11,554 nt of DNA from assembly GCA_934216145.1 (NCBI GenBank), contig CAKQBG010000056.1, positions 1 through 11,554 on the forward strand. Reading direction: 5' to 3'. Within the stretch, counting starts at the first letter, position 1, and the number at the start of each line of letters is the position of its first letter. The position numbers and the translations under genes are program-made. Under the pieces are notes generated by a model. It did no database searches. It worked only from the letters and a program-made list of their open reading frames with translations, and was not told where the DNA came from. This document shows, one piece after another, positions 1 to 6,582 of the stretch. The stretch is from an uncultured Anaeroplasma sp. Its GTDB lineage: Bacteria > Bacillota_I > Bacilli_A > Acholeplasmatales > Anaeroplasmataceae.

Positions 1-351
1 AAATGAATTTAACAAATATACTGATCCAAGTTTTGAAATGGAAGAATCAGCAATTGGATTATCTTGTAGAGTGATATATCCACATTCAGGACATTTAAAT
101 TTTCTTTGATGAAGAATAATTGTTACATTCTTCTCAGGCATTACAGGGTGGTATATTCTTTTAATGATGGTATCTTTAATTTGTAATTTATGTGAATGAC
201 AATATGGGCATTCACGTGACTTTATTAATAAGATTAAATTCAGATCAATAGTAGAATCCCCTTCTAGAATTACAGAAGATGATTTCTCATAATCAATATC
301 ATATTCAGATAAAAGTAGAATTTTTAATAAATCTGTGTTATTATTATTCAT
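1..351 (-). CDS. ISL3-family transposase, N-terminal part (runs off left edge)
   Basis: Only the first 117 codons are in the window; the frame is open to base 1. The ATG at 351 is preceded by a strong GGAGG ribosome binding site 5 nt upstream. The protein has two CxxC pairs, CPYC at residues 48-51 and CPEC at 87-90, with RKFKCPEC between the HP segment and the NPIAD segment. This is the N-terminal zinc-ribbon layout of ISL3 transposases, which use a DDE catalytic domain farther downstream (not visible here). The protein binds the insertion-sequence ends and catalyses transposition. The ribosome binding site is masked by an inverted repeat (352-400), so translation is probably held low on read-through transcripts. 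Whether the rest of the gene is intact cannot be judged. Confidence 0.85.
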   Translation of the reverse strand, partial: MNNNNTDLLKILLLSEYDIDYEKSSSVILEGDSTIDLNLILLIKSRECPYCHSHKLQIKDTIIKRIYHPVMPEKNVTIILHQRKFKCPECGYITLQDNPIADSSISKLGSVYLLNSF

Positions 352-400
352 AGAACCTCCTCTTTATATAAGCAGCAATTATATAATAATACGAGGTTCT
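352..400. promoter_or_regulatory. fold-back hairpin covering the ISL3 transposase RBS
   Basis: AGAACCTC at 352-359 and GAGGTTCT at 393-400 are a perfect 8-bp inverted repeat. In the minus-strand transcript one arm contains the GGAGG ribosome binding site of the transposase, so pairing would block translation. In the plus direction the second arm runs into eight T residues (400-407), so it may also act as a weak terminator. TATAAT-like sequences lie in the loop (381-390), so transcripts started inside the loop would lack one arm and escape the block. That escape is an inference. Confidence 0.5.
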
Positions 401-420
401 TTTTTTTACAATTTTTTACT

Positions 421-484
421 AAAAAAAGCAATACCAAAATCAGGGGTATACTTTAAATCTTTTCTCCCCTTAATTTGGTATTGC
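421..484 (-). terminator. rho-independent terminator in the insertion-sequence leader, minus direction
   Basis: Arms 428-446 and 466-484 match at 17 of 19 positions, including the 11-bp block GCAATACCAAA/TTTGGTATTGC and a GGGG/CCCC block. On the minus strand the stem is followed by seven U residues (421-427 on the plus strand are all A). It lies between the AlbA_2 gene and the transposase and should stop transcripts entering the insertion sequence. The 19-nt loop is long, so strength is uncertain. Confidence 0.65.
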
Positions 485-520
485 CTATCAAATTCCCCCT
501 GATTTGGAACTTATTCATTT

Positions 521-1945
521 TTATTTCTTAACTTTAATTACCCAAGAACCATTTTTGTCTGATTTCTTTTCATCTAACAGATTATTGTCTTTTAGTTCTC
601 GTATTGCTCTATTAACTGTAGCTTCAGATTTATTTATTGCTTTAGCCATTTTTATACGAGTGATTTTAGGGTCTTTCATGATAAGTTCAAGTATCTTGAT
701 TGCATTATCGGTTAAATTTACCTTGTCATTTATCTTGTCGTTTACCTTGTCATTTACCTTGTCACTGTAATCTTTATTTCTTAAAGTAGCATAAATCATC
801 GAGTCTTTTTCTTTATATATAGGTTCAGGCAATCCGGATGATGCCATTTCATTATACATTCTATCTACACCTTCTCCGAACTCTTGAACAAAATCATAAA
901 CTTTTAAAAATTCCATAATCTTAGGATTACGTGAGAAGTGATTATTTCTTAAATTAGTATCTTTTACTGTACCAGCAAATATACCTGGAGATTCAACAGT
1001 AACATGATCATCAAACATCTTAATTTGAATATCAGTACCTTTAATACCATAGTCTCTATGGCCTATAGCATTAACAATAATTTCTTTCCAACAAAATTCA
1101 GGATATTCAGGTACAGTTTTAAATAAACCATCTTCACCTAAAAATGTATGTTCCTTAATTTGAGTTTTAAAATAATTGATACTATCATTTACCATATCAA
1201 GTATTTTACCGTTAAAAATCTCATCCTTAATAACATTCATCTCTCTACCTGGAATTGCTTCAGTACCATCAAATTTAACAAATCTGACTCTAGCTCTTGG
1301 AAAGAATCTTTGCGGATTTTTACCAAAAAGAAGAATGCAAGCACTACTAATAGTTTCTTTATCTTTAAAATTAAAAATGAAATCATTATTTTCTTTTAAA
1401 TAATCCAATGCAGATTTATGATATCCAATTTTCTTAATGTATTCATTAACAAAATTAAAATCTATATCATCTAATGTAGCATCGACAATAGGTGCATCCT
1501 CATAATATCTTTCACCCTTGGCGTAAGTTAATTGTAATCTATCATTAAAATCTAATTTCTTAGATTTATCACCAATTCTAATAAATGCCTCATCAGCAGA
1601 ATTAGTTACTACATTTTTACTATTTTGATGAACTCTCATAACTAAAACATGATTTCGGTTGCCTTTGATATCTAAATGATCTATGAATTCTGTTTCAATA
1701 ATCACAGATGGAATGCATAGATTAACTGGTGCAAGAAGGAGCTCATTTACTTGCTTATCATAATTATCTACTCCAGTAATATCTCCATTATCCTCGATAC
1801 CAATAGCAATCCATCCACCATCAGCATTAGCAAATGCAATAATAGTTTTAGCTAAATCCTTAGGATCAATTCTAACGGATTTTCTGTCCATAATTTGAAC
1901 TTCGGTTTTATCTCTTAGTTCTTCAATTGTGTATGGTAAATACAT
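521..1945 (-). CDS. AlbA_2 DNA-binding / GHKL ATPase-like transcriptional regulator with C-terminal HTH
   Basis: A 474-residue protein of the COG2865 type, often mislabelled as a RecG-like helicase. The N-terminus has the AlbA_2 (Schlafen-type) pattern, with AFANADGGWIAIGIED at about residues 38-53 (DNA/RNA-binding fold). The middle has the HATPase_c_4 pattern NAIGHRDYG, then VESPGIF and an FGEGVDRM segment. A low-complexity DKVN repeat leads into a winged-helix domain (ILELIMKDPKITRIKMAKAI). The ATG at 1945 is chosen because AGGTGA lies 5 nt before it; a GTG at 1954 has no well-placed site. It begins 9 nt after the XRE gene stop, so the two are probably one transcript and coupled. Such proteins are common in integrative elements, but their target is usually unknown. 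No helicase motifs are visible. Confidence 0.8.
   Translation of the reverse strand: MYLPYTIEELRDKTEVQIMDRKSVRIDPKDLAKTIIAFANADGGWIAIGIEDNGDITGVDNYDKQVNELLLAPVNLCIPSVIIETEFIDHLDIKGNRNHVLVMRVHQNSKNVVTNSADEAFIRIGDKSKKLDFNDRLQLTYAKGERYYEDAPIVDATLDDIDFNFVNEYIKKIGYHKSALDYLKENNDFIFNFKDKETISSACILLFGKNPQRFFPRARVRFVKFDGTEAIPGREMNVIKDEIFNGKILDMVNDSINYFKTQIKEHTFLGEDGLFKTVPEYPEFCWKEIIVNAIGHRDYGIKGTDIQIKMFDDHVTVESPGIFAGTVKDTNLRNNHFSRNPKIMEFLKVYDFVQEFGEGVDRMYNEMASSGLPEPIYKEKDSMIYATLRNKDYSDKVNDKVNDKINDKVNLTDNAIKILELIMKDPKITRIKMAKAINKSEATVNRAIRELKDNNLLDEKKSDKNGSWVIKVKK
718..765 (-). repeat. four tandem 12-bp repeats encoding DKVN/DKIN
   Basis: Units ttaccttgtcat (718-729), ttatcttgtcgt (730-741), ttaccttgtcat (742-753) and ttaccttgtcac (754-765) sit inside the AlbA_2 gene. 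They encode DKVN, DKVN, DKIN, DKVN as a charged linker between the ATPase-like region and the C-terminal HTH. The length is a multiple of three, so copy-number change would keep the frame. Confidence 0.9.
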
Positions 1946-1954
1946 GAATATCAC

Positions 1955-2461
1955 CTACCTTATTGCATCCTTTATCATTTCTATAAGTTCTTTGTTTAAT
2001 TCAATGTCAGTAATTTCTTTTTTTAAATCCTCGATATCAGCTTCTGAAACAATTTTTTTATCAAATAATCCATCAGTTTTTTTGATTCTTGCAGCTTCAA
2101 TAACAAGTGGAAGAATATTATTATTGCAATTAACATCGAAGATTTTATTTAAATCTACGTATCTTTTATCATCTTTAAAATATATATAATTATTGTTCTT
2201 TAATTCCTTATAATAATTATCTCTGATTTTAAATGTGAATTTATCTAATTCATATGCTGCATACACATAACAACCACTATAATTTAATAAATAGTCGATT
2301 GATACCTGGAAAAAATCTGCAAGTATCTTTAATGTAGCAGTTCCAGGATCTCTTTCTTCCTTTTCATATTTTGCTATTGAATTATAATTTATGTTTGTTT
2401 TTAGGTCCATTCCTCTTACGGAATAACCACGTTCTTCACGTAATTCTTTTAATCGATTCAT
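1955..2461 (-). CDS. XRE-family (Cro/CI-like) transcriptional repressor
   Basis: 168 residues. Residues 1-57 form a standard XRE helix-turn-helix: MNRLKELREERGYS, then YNSIAKYEKEERDPGTATL as the turn and recognition helix, then ILADFFQVSIDYLLNYSG. The rest is a charged helical region with no recognised domain, probably for dimerisation or signal binding. The ATG at 2461 is chosen over an upstream ATT/TTG-type extension because GGTGA lies 5 nt before it and homologous XRE proteins start at this motif. A promoter with TTGATT, a 17-bp spacer and TATAAT lies directly upstream. It overlaps nothing but is flanked by inverted-repeat operator candidates, so it likely represses both its own promoter and the divergent one. 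The partner gene for the AlbA_2 protein follows 9 nt downstream. Confidence 0.85.
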   Translation of the reverse strand: MNRLKELREERGYSVRGMDLKTNINYNSIAKYEKEERDPGTATLKILADFFQVSIDYLLNYSGCYVYAAYELDKFTFKIRDNYYKELKNNNYIYFKDDKRYVDLNKIFDVNCNNNILPLVIEAARIKKTDGLFDKKIVSEADIEDLKKEITDIELNKELIEMIKDAIR

Positions 2462-2477
2462 ATAAATCACCAATTTA

Positions 2478-2506
2478 ATTATAGAATATAATTTCAAAAT
2501 AATCAA
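2478..2506 (-). promoter_or_regulatory. promoter of the XRE-AlbA_2 operon
   Basis: On the minus strand, TTGATT (2501-2506) is followed by a 17-bp spacer and a perfect TATAAT (2478-2483), 16 nt before the ATG at 2461. This is a near-consensus sigma-A promoter. The left operator arm (2509-2521) abuts the -35 box, which suits autoregulation. Confidence 0.75.
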
Positions 2507-2508
2507 CA

Positions 2509-2590
2509 TTTTGTGTACTATTAATTCACAAAACTGCTTACATCTAGTTCACAAAGTAATATTATATAAGTGTAAATATAGTACACAAAA
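2509..2590. promoter_or_regulatory. operator cluster with perfect 13-bp inverted repeat
   Basis: TTTTGTGTACTAT (2509-2521) and ATAGTACACAAAA (2578-2590) are perfect reverse complements. Between them lie further CACAA half sites at 2527-2531 and 2550-2554. TTGTG (2511-2515) with CACAA (2527-2531) also makes a 21-bp palindrome with an 11-bp centre. The array sits between the divergent XRE and HExxH-protein genes, the usual place for CI-like operators. Binding by the adjacent XRE protein is inferred. Confidence 0.65.
2537..2565 (+). promoter_or_regulatory. promoter of the divergent HExxH-protein gene
   Basis: CTTACA (2537-2542), a 17-bp spacer and TATTAT (2560-2565) make a moderate sigma-A promoter. 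The CACAA half site at 2550-2554 lies in the spacer, so a bound repressor would block it. Confidence 0.45.
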
Positions 2591-2602
2591 GGAAAAGATG
2601 AT

Positions 2603-3134
2603 ATGAATAAAGACAAAATAAAAGAAGATTTCATCAATTCATTTGTTGAAGAAAAATGGAAACAAGAGGAGATACTTTCAAAAACTAATAGAACCTCAAA
2701 AAGAATTATGTGAATATCTAGGAGTAGAAATGATTCCAGTTGTATGTGAGGATATTGAAGAGGATTCTAGGTATTATTTTAAAGATGACTTTATTATAAT
2801 CTCACCACTAATGCTTGAATCTTATACGGACGCATTAAAATCATTAGTACATGAAATACGTCATCAATATCAATATAAATGTGCAAATAATCCTAACACA
2901 AAAGAGACTCCTGTATTAGTAAATGATTGGAGACATGAATTCTCTAATTTAAAACGACCTGTAGATCCATCTAATCAGGAATAAGTAAATGAATATTTTT
3001 TAATGATGACAGAATTAGATGCTGCTGCATTTTCTAAATGGTATCTAGAATGGAAATATGACATATATACAGTTCATCCTAATATCATTTATGATGAATT
3101 TATTTCACAATACATAAAAAAATATTTCAAGTAA
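2603..3134 (+). pseudogene. broken HExxH (zincin-like) metallopeptidase gene
   Basis: The reading starts at ATG 2603 after AAAGG, giving MNKDKIKEDFINSFVEEKWK. Around 2655-2680 it must shift by one base to continue in the frame with KLIEPQKELCEYLGVEMIPV. That frame carries HEIRH (2850-2864), the zinc-binding HExxH signature. It meets an in-frame TAA at 2982-2984, yet sense coding continues in the same frame as VNEYFLMMTELDAAAFSKWYL up to the stop at 3134. The ELDAAAF segment is a plausible third-ligand region. One frameshift plus one nonsense codon indicate a pseudogene. Genes of this kind commonly sit opposite an XRE repressor in integrative elements, analogous to but not clearly the same as ImmA/IrrE. 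A sequencing error at both sites is less likely. Confidence 0.7.
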
Positions 3135-3139
3135 AATGA

Positions 3140-3178
3140 AATTCGGCCTGGGCGTCGAGAAATGGTGTAGCTCCCATT
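3140..3178. other. GC-rich non-coding patch between the pseudogene and the excisionase-like gene
   Basis: A stretch of about 35 bases (roughly 3142-3176) holds about 60% G+C in a window that is overwhelmingly AT-rich. It lies just after the stop at 3134 and codes for nothing convincing in any frame. It may be a protein-binding or recombination site, a conserved untranslated element, or a relic of another insertion. No strong hairpin is visible. Confidence 0.4.
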
Positions 3179-3187
3179 TTATACAAT

Positions 3188-3209
3188 AAGGATGTAAAAA
3201 AAGGATGTA
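3188..3209 (+). repeat. direct repeat AAGGATGTA, two copies 13 nt apart
   Basis: AAGGATGTA occurs at 3188-3196 and 3201-3209, just upstream of the excisionase-like gene. The spacing is a little over one helical turn. The copies could be a protein-binding site or decayed ribosome-binding-site/start pairs; the first ATG is followed at once by TAA. Confidence 0.45.
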
Positions 3210-3262
3210 TACAAAATTTGCAAGATATTTTAAGTAACACAACAACTAAAAAGATTCGAAGA

Positions 3263-3433
3263 ATGAGAACTATAAACCAAGTAGTTGAAGAATTTAAAAA
3301 GGAAGATCCTACAACTGCGATTACATATAGCTTCAATAATACATTGGTTAAGGAAAATAAAATTAAATCTATTAATATTGGAAATAAAAGATTAATAGAC
3401 CTAGATTCCTTGCTTGATTATTTAATGAGCTAA
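3263..3433 (+). CDS. small excisionase-like DNA-binding protein
   Basis: 56 residues from the ATG at 3263 (MRTINQVVEEFKKEDP). The protein ends with IKSINIGNKRLIDLDSLLDYL, the pattern of small winged-helix excisionase/MerR-like proteins, where a short helix-turn-helix is followed by a basic wing and a DLxSLLxYL helix. It lies 13 nt before the integrase start, the usual xis-int order. An excisionase would bend DNA at the attachment site to favour element excision. The ribosome binding site is weak (gaaga), and the frame is open back to 3140 with a TTG at 3218 as alternative start, so the true N-terminus may be longer or already lost. The family call rests on pattern and position only. Confidence 0.55.
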   Translation: MRTINQVVEEFKKEDPTTAITYSFNNTLVKENKIKSINIGNKRLIDLDSLLDYLMS

Positions 3434-3446
3434 TCTGGAGGTACAT

Positions 3447-4185
3447 ATGAATGTTAAAAAGTTAATGGATAATTATATAAAAGATAATCCAGGTTCATCA
3501 ATGATAAAGTATTATAAAAACATTAATAATTTAATGGGAAGATATATTATTACAAAGGTTGATAGACCTACAATGATGAAACTTTTATTACAACTTGATT
3601 ATTATAAATATGAAACAGGATATGCGATTGCTATGAAAGACTATTATTGCATGCTGATTTATATAGAAATAAGAAGTTGAATTTAAGACAACATTTCCAT
3701 ATTACATCTAATACGTTATTTAATGTTTTAGAAGGAAGAAGAGTATCTATAGAATTCGCAGTTGAATTTTGTAGATTGAATAATCTAAAAGTAAAGGATA
3801 ATTTTAATATATATTCTGTTAAGAAATCATATTCTATTACAAATAAAGAAAATATCAAAGGAAGAATTAAATACCTTTTTGATTATGCAGTTGCAAAGAA
3901 GCTTATCAAAGAAAGTCTGGTACCAAAAAAATATAAATTCTATATTGAAGAAAGAGTATCAGTAAGATTTCTTCCAACATATGCTTTAAAAAATTTGAAG
4001 AGACTATTTTTAAATCAAATAATGCAAATGGGAAAGCAATGACACTTATATATTTGTTAGTTGGTCTAGACAGGGATTTAACATATAGCTTAAGAATAGA
4101 AGATTTTGATTTTAAAAGACGCATTATTATGTTGAACATCACTTTATATAATGGGAAATATAATAAATTAAATCAAAATAAATAA
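3447..4185 (+). pseudogene. degenerate tyrosine recombinase (integrase), two frameshifts and truncated
   Basis: The gene starts at ATG 3447 behind a strong GGAGG. The first frame (MNVKKLMDNYIKDNPGS) passes near 3640-3660 into a second frame (RNKKLNLRQHFHITSNTLF), and near 3988-3993 into a third (KFEETIFKSNNANGKAM) ending at TAA 4183-4185. The second break lies in a run of six A residues; one extra A would restore LKKFEETIF, so it is a one-base deletion. The middle has an XRE-like insert (ITSNTLFNVLEGRRVSI) and the core-binding pattern IKYLFDYAVAKKLI known from Bacillota integrases. The catalytic domain stops soon after GLDRDLTYSLRIEDFDF. The first catalytic Arg position appears to be Asp, and the later H-x-x-R and Tyr are missing. 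The product cannot recombine DNA. Confidence 0.75.
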
Positions 4186-4195
4186 GGGAATAAAC

Positions 4196-4222
4196 AAAAA
4201 AGCACAGTGATTGTGCTTTTTT
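4196..4222. terminator. bidirectional rho-independent terminator
   Basis: AAAAAAGCACA (4196-4206), a GTGAT loop and TGTGCTTTTTT (4212-4222) form a perfect 11-bp stem with a run of U on either strand. It closes the integrase-side transcripts and, on the minus strand, overlaps the stop codon of the WYL gene (4221-4223). It marks the boundary between the mobile-element block and the RNA-repair block. Confidence 0.85.
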
Positions 4223-5192
4223 ATGACTTTAGATGCTTCTCGTAATTATCTGTATACCCCTTATAACTTTTATATATTGATTTTCCTAAATATTCAGGAG
4301 TAATAATTCTAGCTTTGCTTCCAAATGCAAGGAAATAAAGAAGAAGTTGGTCGAATGAACATTCAAAGAAATAGTGATTATCTTCAATTTTAACAGCATC
4401 AGGTCTATTTAAATATTTGGAGTTATATAATTTAATGCCTGCTGGATTTAATTCAACTTCAGCCTTACAAATATTTTTAAATGGGAATTGGATACCTAAT
4501 CGATATACATCGCTTAGGTTTTTTTCTTCATCTGGAGTAAAAGTGAATGTGTTTTTCATACCAACTGCTACTTTAATCTTTAATATGTGAATTGAGATTG
4601 GTGTTCCATTTGTTAATCCTAAAAGGTAACTATATATTTCCTCTTTAGAAGTTCCGATTTTATAAGGTTTAACAACTAGTTCTGTTTTTTCTAGTTTTAG
4701 TTTAATTAATTCTTTATTAGTAATAGCTTTATAAATTGGTTCTAATATATGCTTATATATTATTTCTTCACGCTTATATTGAGGATATTCTAAGTATCTA
4801 TATATTAATTTTCTAAAATAAGCAGAAGCGCCTAAATGTGCTAAAGAAGAATTTAGGGTTTCAAAAATAAATTCATTTTCTTCCGATAAATAAAAAGTAA
4901 GGGATTCATTATAATATGTATCAATTGATTGATGCTTATAATCATATAGTTCCATAGCAAGCTCACTTGCAAATTCTGGATTATTCATATTATATTTTTT
5001 CATTAGCTTTGTTGCGTTTGAAATGATTGATTCTGTTTCTTTAACATAATCTAAATAATAGTTTTGAAATAATAAATTCATAAACTTGTTTTTATTTGGA
5101 GTTCCATCAGATTTTGTAATCTTAAACAATTTCATATCATTTATTAGAGTTTGAAAGCTTTTTTTGTCAAAATTAACTTTTATTTTTAACAT
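4221..5192 (-). CDS. WYL-domain transcriptional regulator
   Basis: 323 residues from the ATG at 5192, chosen because AAGGAT lies about 8-10 nt upstream and the longer GTG reading would include the -10 box. The N-terminal 50 residues (MLKIKVNFDKKSFQTL) look like a short strand plus helices, possibly ribbon-helix-helix. Residues around 115-150 carry SAYFRKLIYRYLEYPQYKR, which precedes WYL domains in Bacillota proteins. The WYL domain follows: KPYKIGTSKEEIYSYLLG, then an extended region, ending with FGSKARIITPEYL, the usual WYL C-terminal extension. WYL domains are ligand sensors, often for nucleic acid or nucleotide signals, controlling defence and stress loci. It is divergent from rtcB with inverted repeats between them, so it is the likely regulator of the RNA-repair operon and of itself. 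Activator or repressor status cannot be told. Confidence 0.75.
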   Translation of the reverse strand: MLKIKVNFDKKSFQTLINDMKLFKITKSDGTPNKNKFMNLLFQNYYLDYVKETESIISNATKLMKKYNMNNPEFASELAMELYDYKHQSIDTYYNESLTFYLSEENEFIFETLNSSLAHLGASAYFRKLIYRYLEYPQYKREEIIYKHILEPIYKAITNKELIKLKLEKTELVVKPYKIGTSKEEIYSYLLGLTNGTPISIHILKIKVAVGMKNTFTFTPDEEKNLSDVYRLGIQFPFKNICKAEVELNPAGIKLYNSKYLNRPDAVKIEDNHYFFECSFDQLLLYFLAFGSKARIITPEYLGKSIYKSYKGYTDNYEKHLKS

Positions 5193-5352
5193 GATAACAC
5201 ATCCTTGTGATAAATTATACCACACTTTTTTATAAAAAAATACTAATAAATGGCTTTACTACACAAAATTTATGTCACAAAAAATAAAAATAACTGAAAA
5301 TATACAATTAGTTTTTGTGACAATATAATAAAAGTGTAAGGTGGTGTTAGAT
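5193..5352. promoter_or_regulatory. divergent WYL / rtcB regulatory region
   Basis: TGTCACAAAAA (5273-5283) and TTTTTGTGACA (5312-5322) are a perfect 11-bp inverted repeat about 39 bp centre to centre. Further CACAAA-type half sites are ACACAAAA (5261-5268) and, reversed, TTGTGA (5205-5210) over the WYL transcription start. Toward rtcB, TATACA (5301-5306), a 17-bp spacer and TATAAT (5324-5329) form a promoter, with the right repeat arm between the two boxes. The leader is very short, and AAGGTGGTG (5338-5346) is the ribosome binding site. Toward the WYL gene, TGG-TATAAT (5214-5222, minus strand) is an extended -10 box with a poor -35. Control by the WYL protein is inferred. Confidence 0.65.
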
Positions 5353-6570
5353 ATGATGACTATTTACGGAAAATATACAAATGCAATAGTTTATGCTGAT
5401 ATATTAGATGATAAAACTAAAGAACAAATAAAATTATTGGTTGATCAAGATTTTATGAAGGATTTAAAAGTTCGCATTATGGCCGATTGCCATGCTGGAG
5501 CTGGATGTGTAATCGGAACTACTTTAGAAATAAAAGATAAAATTGTTCCTAATCTAGTTGGCGTTGATATTGGATGTGGAATGTTATGTGTTAATCTTGG
5601 AAAAATACAAATTGATTTTGAAGAATTAGATAATTTTATACACAATAATATTCCTGCTGGTATGAATGTAAATGAAGATATTACAAAAGCTAATGTAGTA
5701 TTAGAAGATTTGAAATGCATTAATAAAATAAATAAAATAACATATTTAAAGAAATCATTAGGATCTTTGGGTGGTGGCAATCACTTTATTGAAATAGATG
5801 TTAATTCAAAAGATGAGTACTATTTGGTAATACACACCGGTTCTAGAAATCTTGGTAAGCAAGTGGCTGAGATATATCAAAATAAGGCTATTCAATATCA
5901 TGAAGATAGATTGTTTAATAAGAAAGAGGCAATTAATAAAGTTGTCACTGAATATAAAAAAACAGGAAGACAAAAAGAAATAAAAGCTGAGATACAAAAA
6001 ATATCACAAATGTGTATACAATTGTCTATGCCAAAAGAATTATGCTATCTAGAAGGTTCTGATTTCAATGACTATATGTATGATATGGAAATGTGTCAAA
6101 AATTTGCAACAGAGAATAGAATTGAAATTGCAAGAAGAATAACAAATCATTTAGGATTAAATATTGATGAATTAGATAAGTTTGAAACAATTCATAATTA
6201 CATTAATATGAATGATAAGATCTTAAGAAAAGGCTCTATTTCAGCTTATGAGAATGAGATTGTACTCATTCCAATGAATATGAGAGATGGTTGTATTATT
6301 GCAAAAGGTAAATCTAATTCAGATTATAATTATTCAGCTCCACATGGTGCTGGAAGAGTAATGTCTAGAGGAGAGGCTTTTAGAACACTTACTGTAGAGG
6401 ATTTTAAAAAGTCAATGGAGGGTATATACACTACAACTGCCAATGAAACAACTCTTGATGAATCTCCTTTTGTATATAAGCCAATGGAATCAATTCTAAA
6501 TAATATAAAAGATACTGTCGATGTATTAGAAATAATAAAACCAGTATATAATTTTAAATCTGCAGAATAG
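5353..6570 (+). CDS. rtcB: RNA-splicing ligase RtcB
   Basis: 405 residues, the usual length of bacterial RtcB. RtcB joins an RNA 3'-phosphate or 2',3'-cyclic phosphate to a 5'-OH, using GTP and Mn2+ through a histidine-GMP intermediate. All expected residues are seen: VGVDIGCGM (D72, C75), GGGNHFIE (N143, H144), HTGSRNLG (H161), HNYI (H281) and APHGAGRVMSR, whose H331 is the guanylylated histidine equivalent to H337 of E. coli RtcB. The ATG at 5353 is chosen over upstream GTG codons because AAGGTGGTG lies 6 nt before it; those GTG codons are part of the ribosome binding site itself. It is the first gene of the operon, followed 12 nt later by the coiled-coil gene. No archease gene, the usual activator, is nearby. 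Probably cytosolic and active. Confidence 0.95.
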   Translation: MMTIYGKYTNAIVYADILDDKTKEQIKLLVDQDFMKDLKVRIMADCHAGAGCVIGTTLEIKDKIVPNLVGVDIGCGMLCVNLGKIQIDFEELDNFIHNNIPAGMNVNEDITKANVVLEDLKCINKINKITYLKKSLGSLGGGNHFIEIDVNSKDEYYLVIHTGSRNLGKQVAEIYQNKAIQYHEDRLFNKKEAINKVVTEYKKTGRQKEIKAEIQKISQMCIQLSMPKELCYLEGSDFNDYMYDMEMCQKFATENRIEIARRITNHLGLNIDELDKFETIHNYINMNDKILRKGSISAYENEIVLIPMNMRDGCIIAKGKSNSDYNYSAPHGAGRVMSRGEAFRTLTVEDFKKSMEGIYTTTANETTLDESPFVYKPMESILNNIKDTVDVLEIIKPVYNFKSAE

Positions 6571-6582
6571 AGGTAAATAAAA

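Larger units (their letters stand above)
1..485 (-). mobile_element. ISL3-family insertion sequence, 5' end only
   Basis: The segment holds the transposase start and about 130 nt of leader. Read on the minus strand, the putative terminal sequence begins at 485 with GGCAATACCAAATTAAGGGG, which has the GG-start typical of ISL3-family ends. The outer boundary is an inference: a related sequence (CCAAATCAGGGGG on the minus strand, 495-507) lies just outside it, so the true end could be a few bases farther. The other terminus is beyond the window, so the target duplication cannot be checked. Confidence 0.6.

Noticed and set aside
718..765. CRISPR-like array
   Set aside because: The 12-bp units are contiguous, coding and without spacers.
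504..770. Plus-strand open frame opposite the AlbA_2 C-terminus (88 codons)
   Set aside because: Its hydrophobic, Leu/Ser-rich product with repeated LSFTLS is the antisense reading of the DKVN repeats.
521..1945. ATP-dependent helicase RecG
   Set aside because: AlbA_2 proteins are often labelled so, but no helicase motifs (Walker A/B) are present in the translation.
3127..3336. Minus-strand frame over the GC-rich patch and xis-like gene (69 codons)
   Set aside because: No ribosome binding site, antisense to the excisionase-like gene, and no recognisable domain.
5445..5780. Minus-strand open frame opposite rtcB (111 codons)
   Set aside because: It lies wholly opposite well-supported rtcB codons including VGVDIGCGM; it is an antisense shadow.
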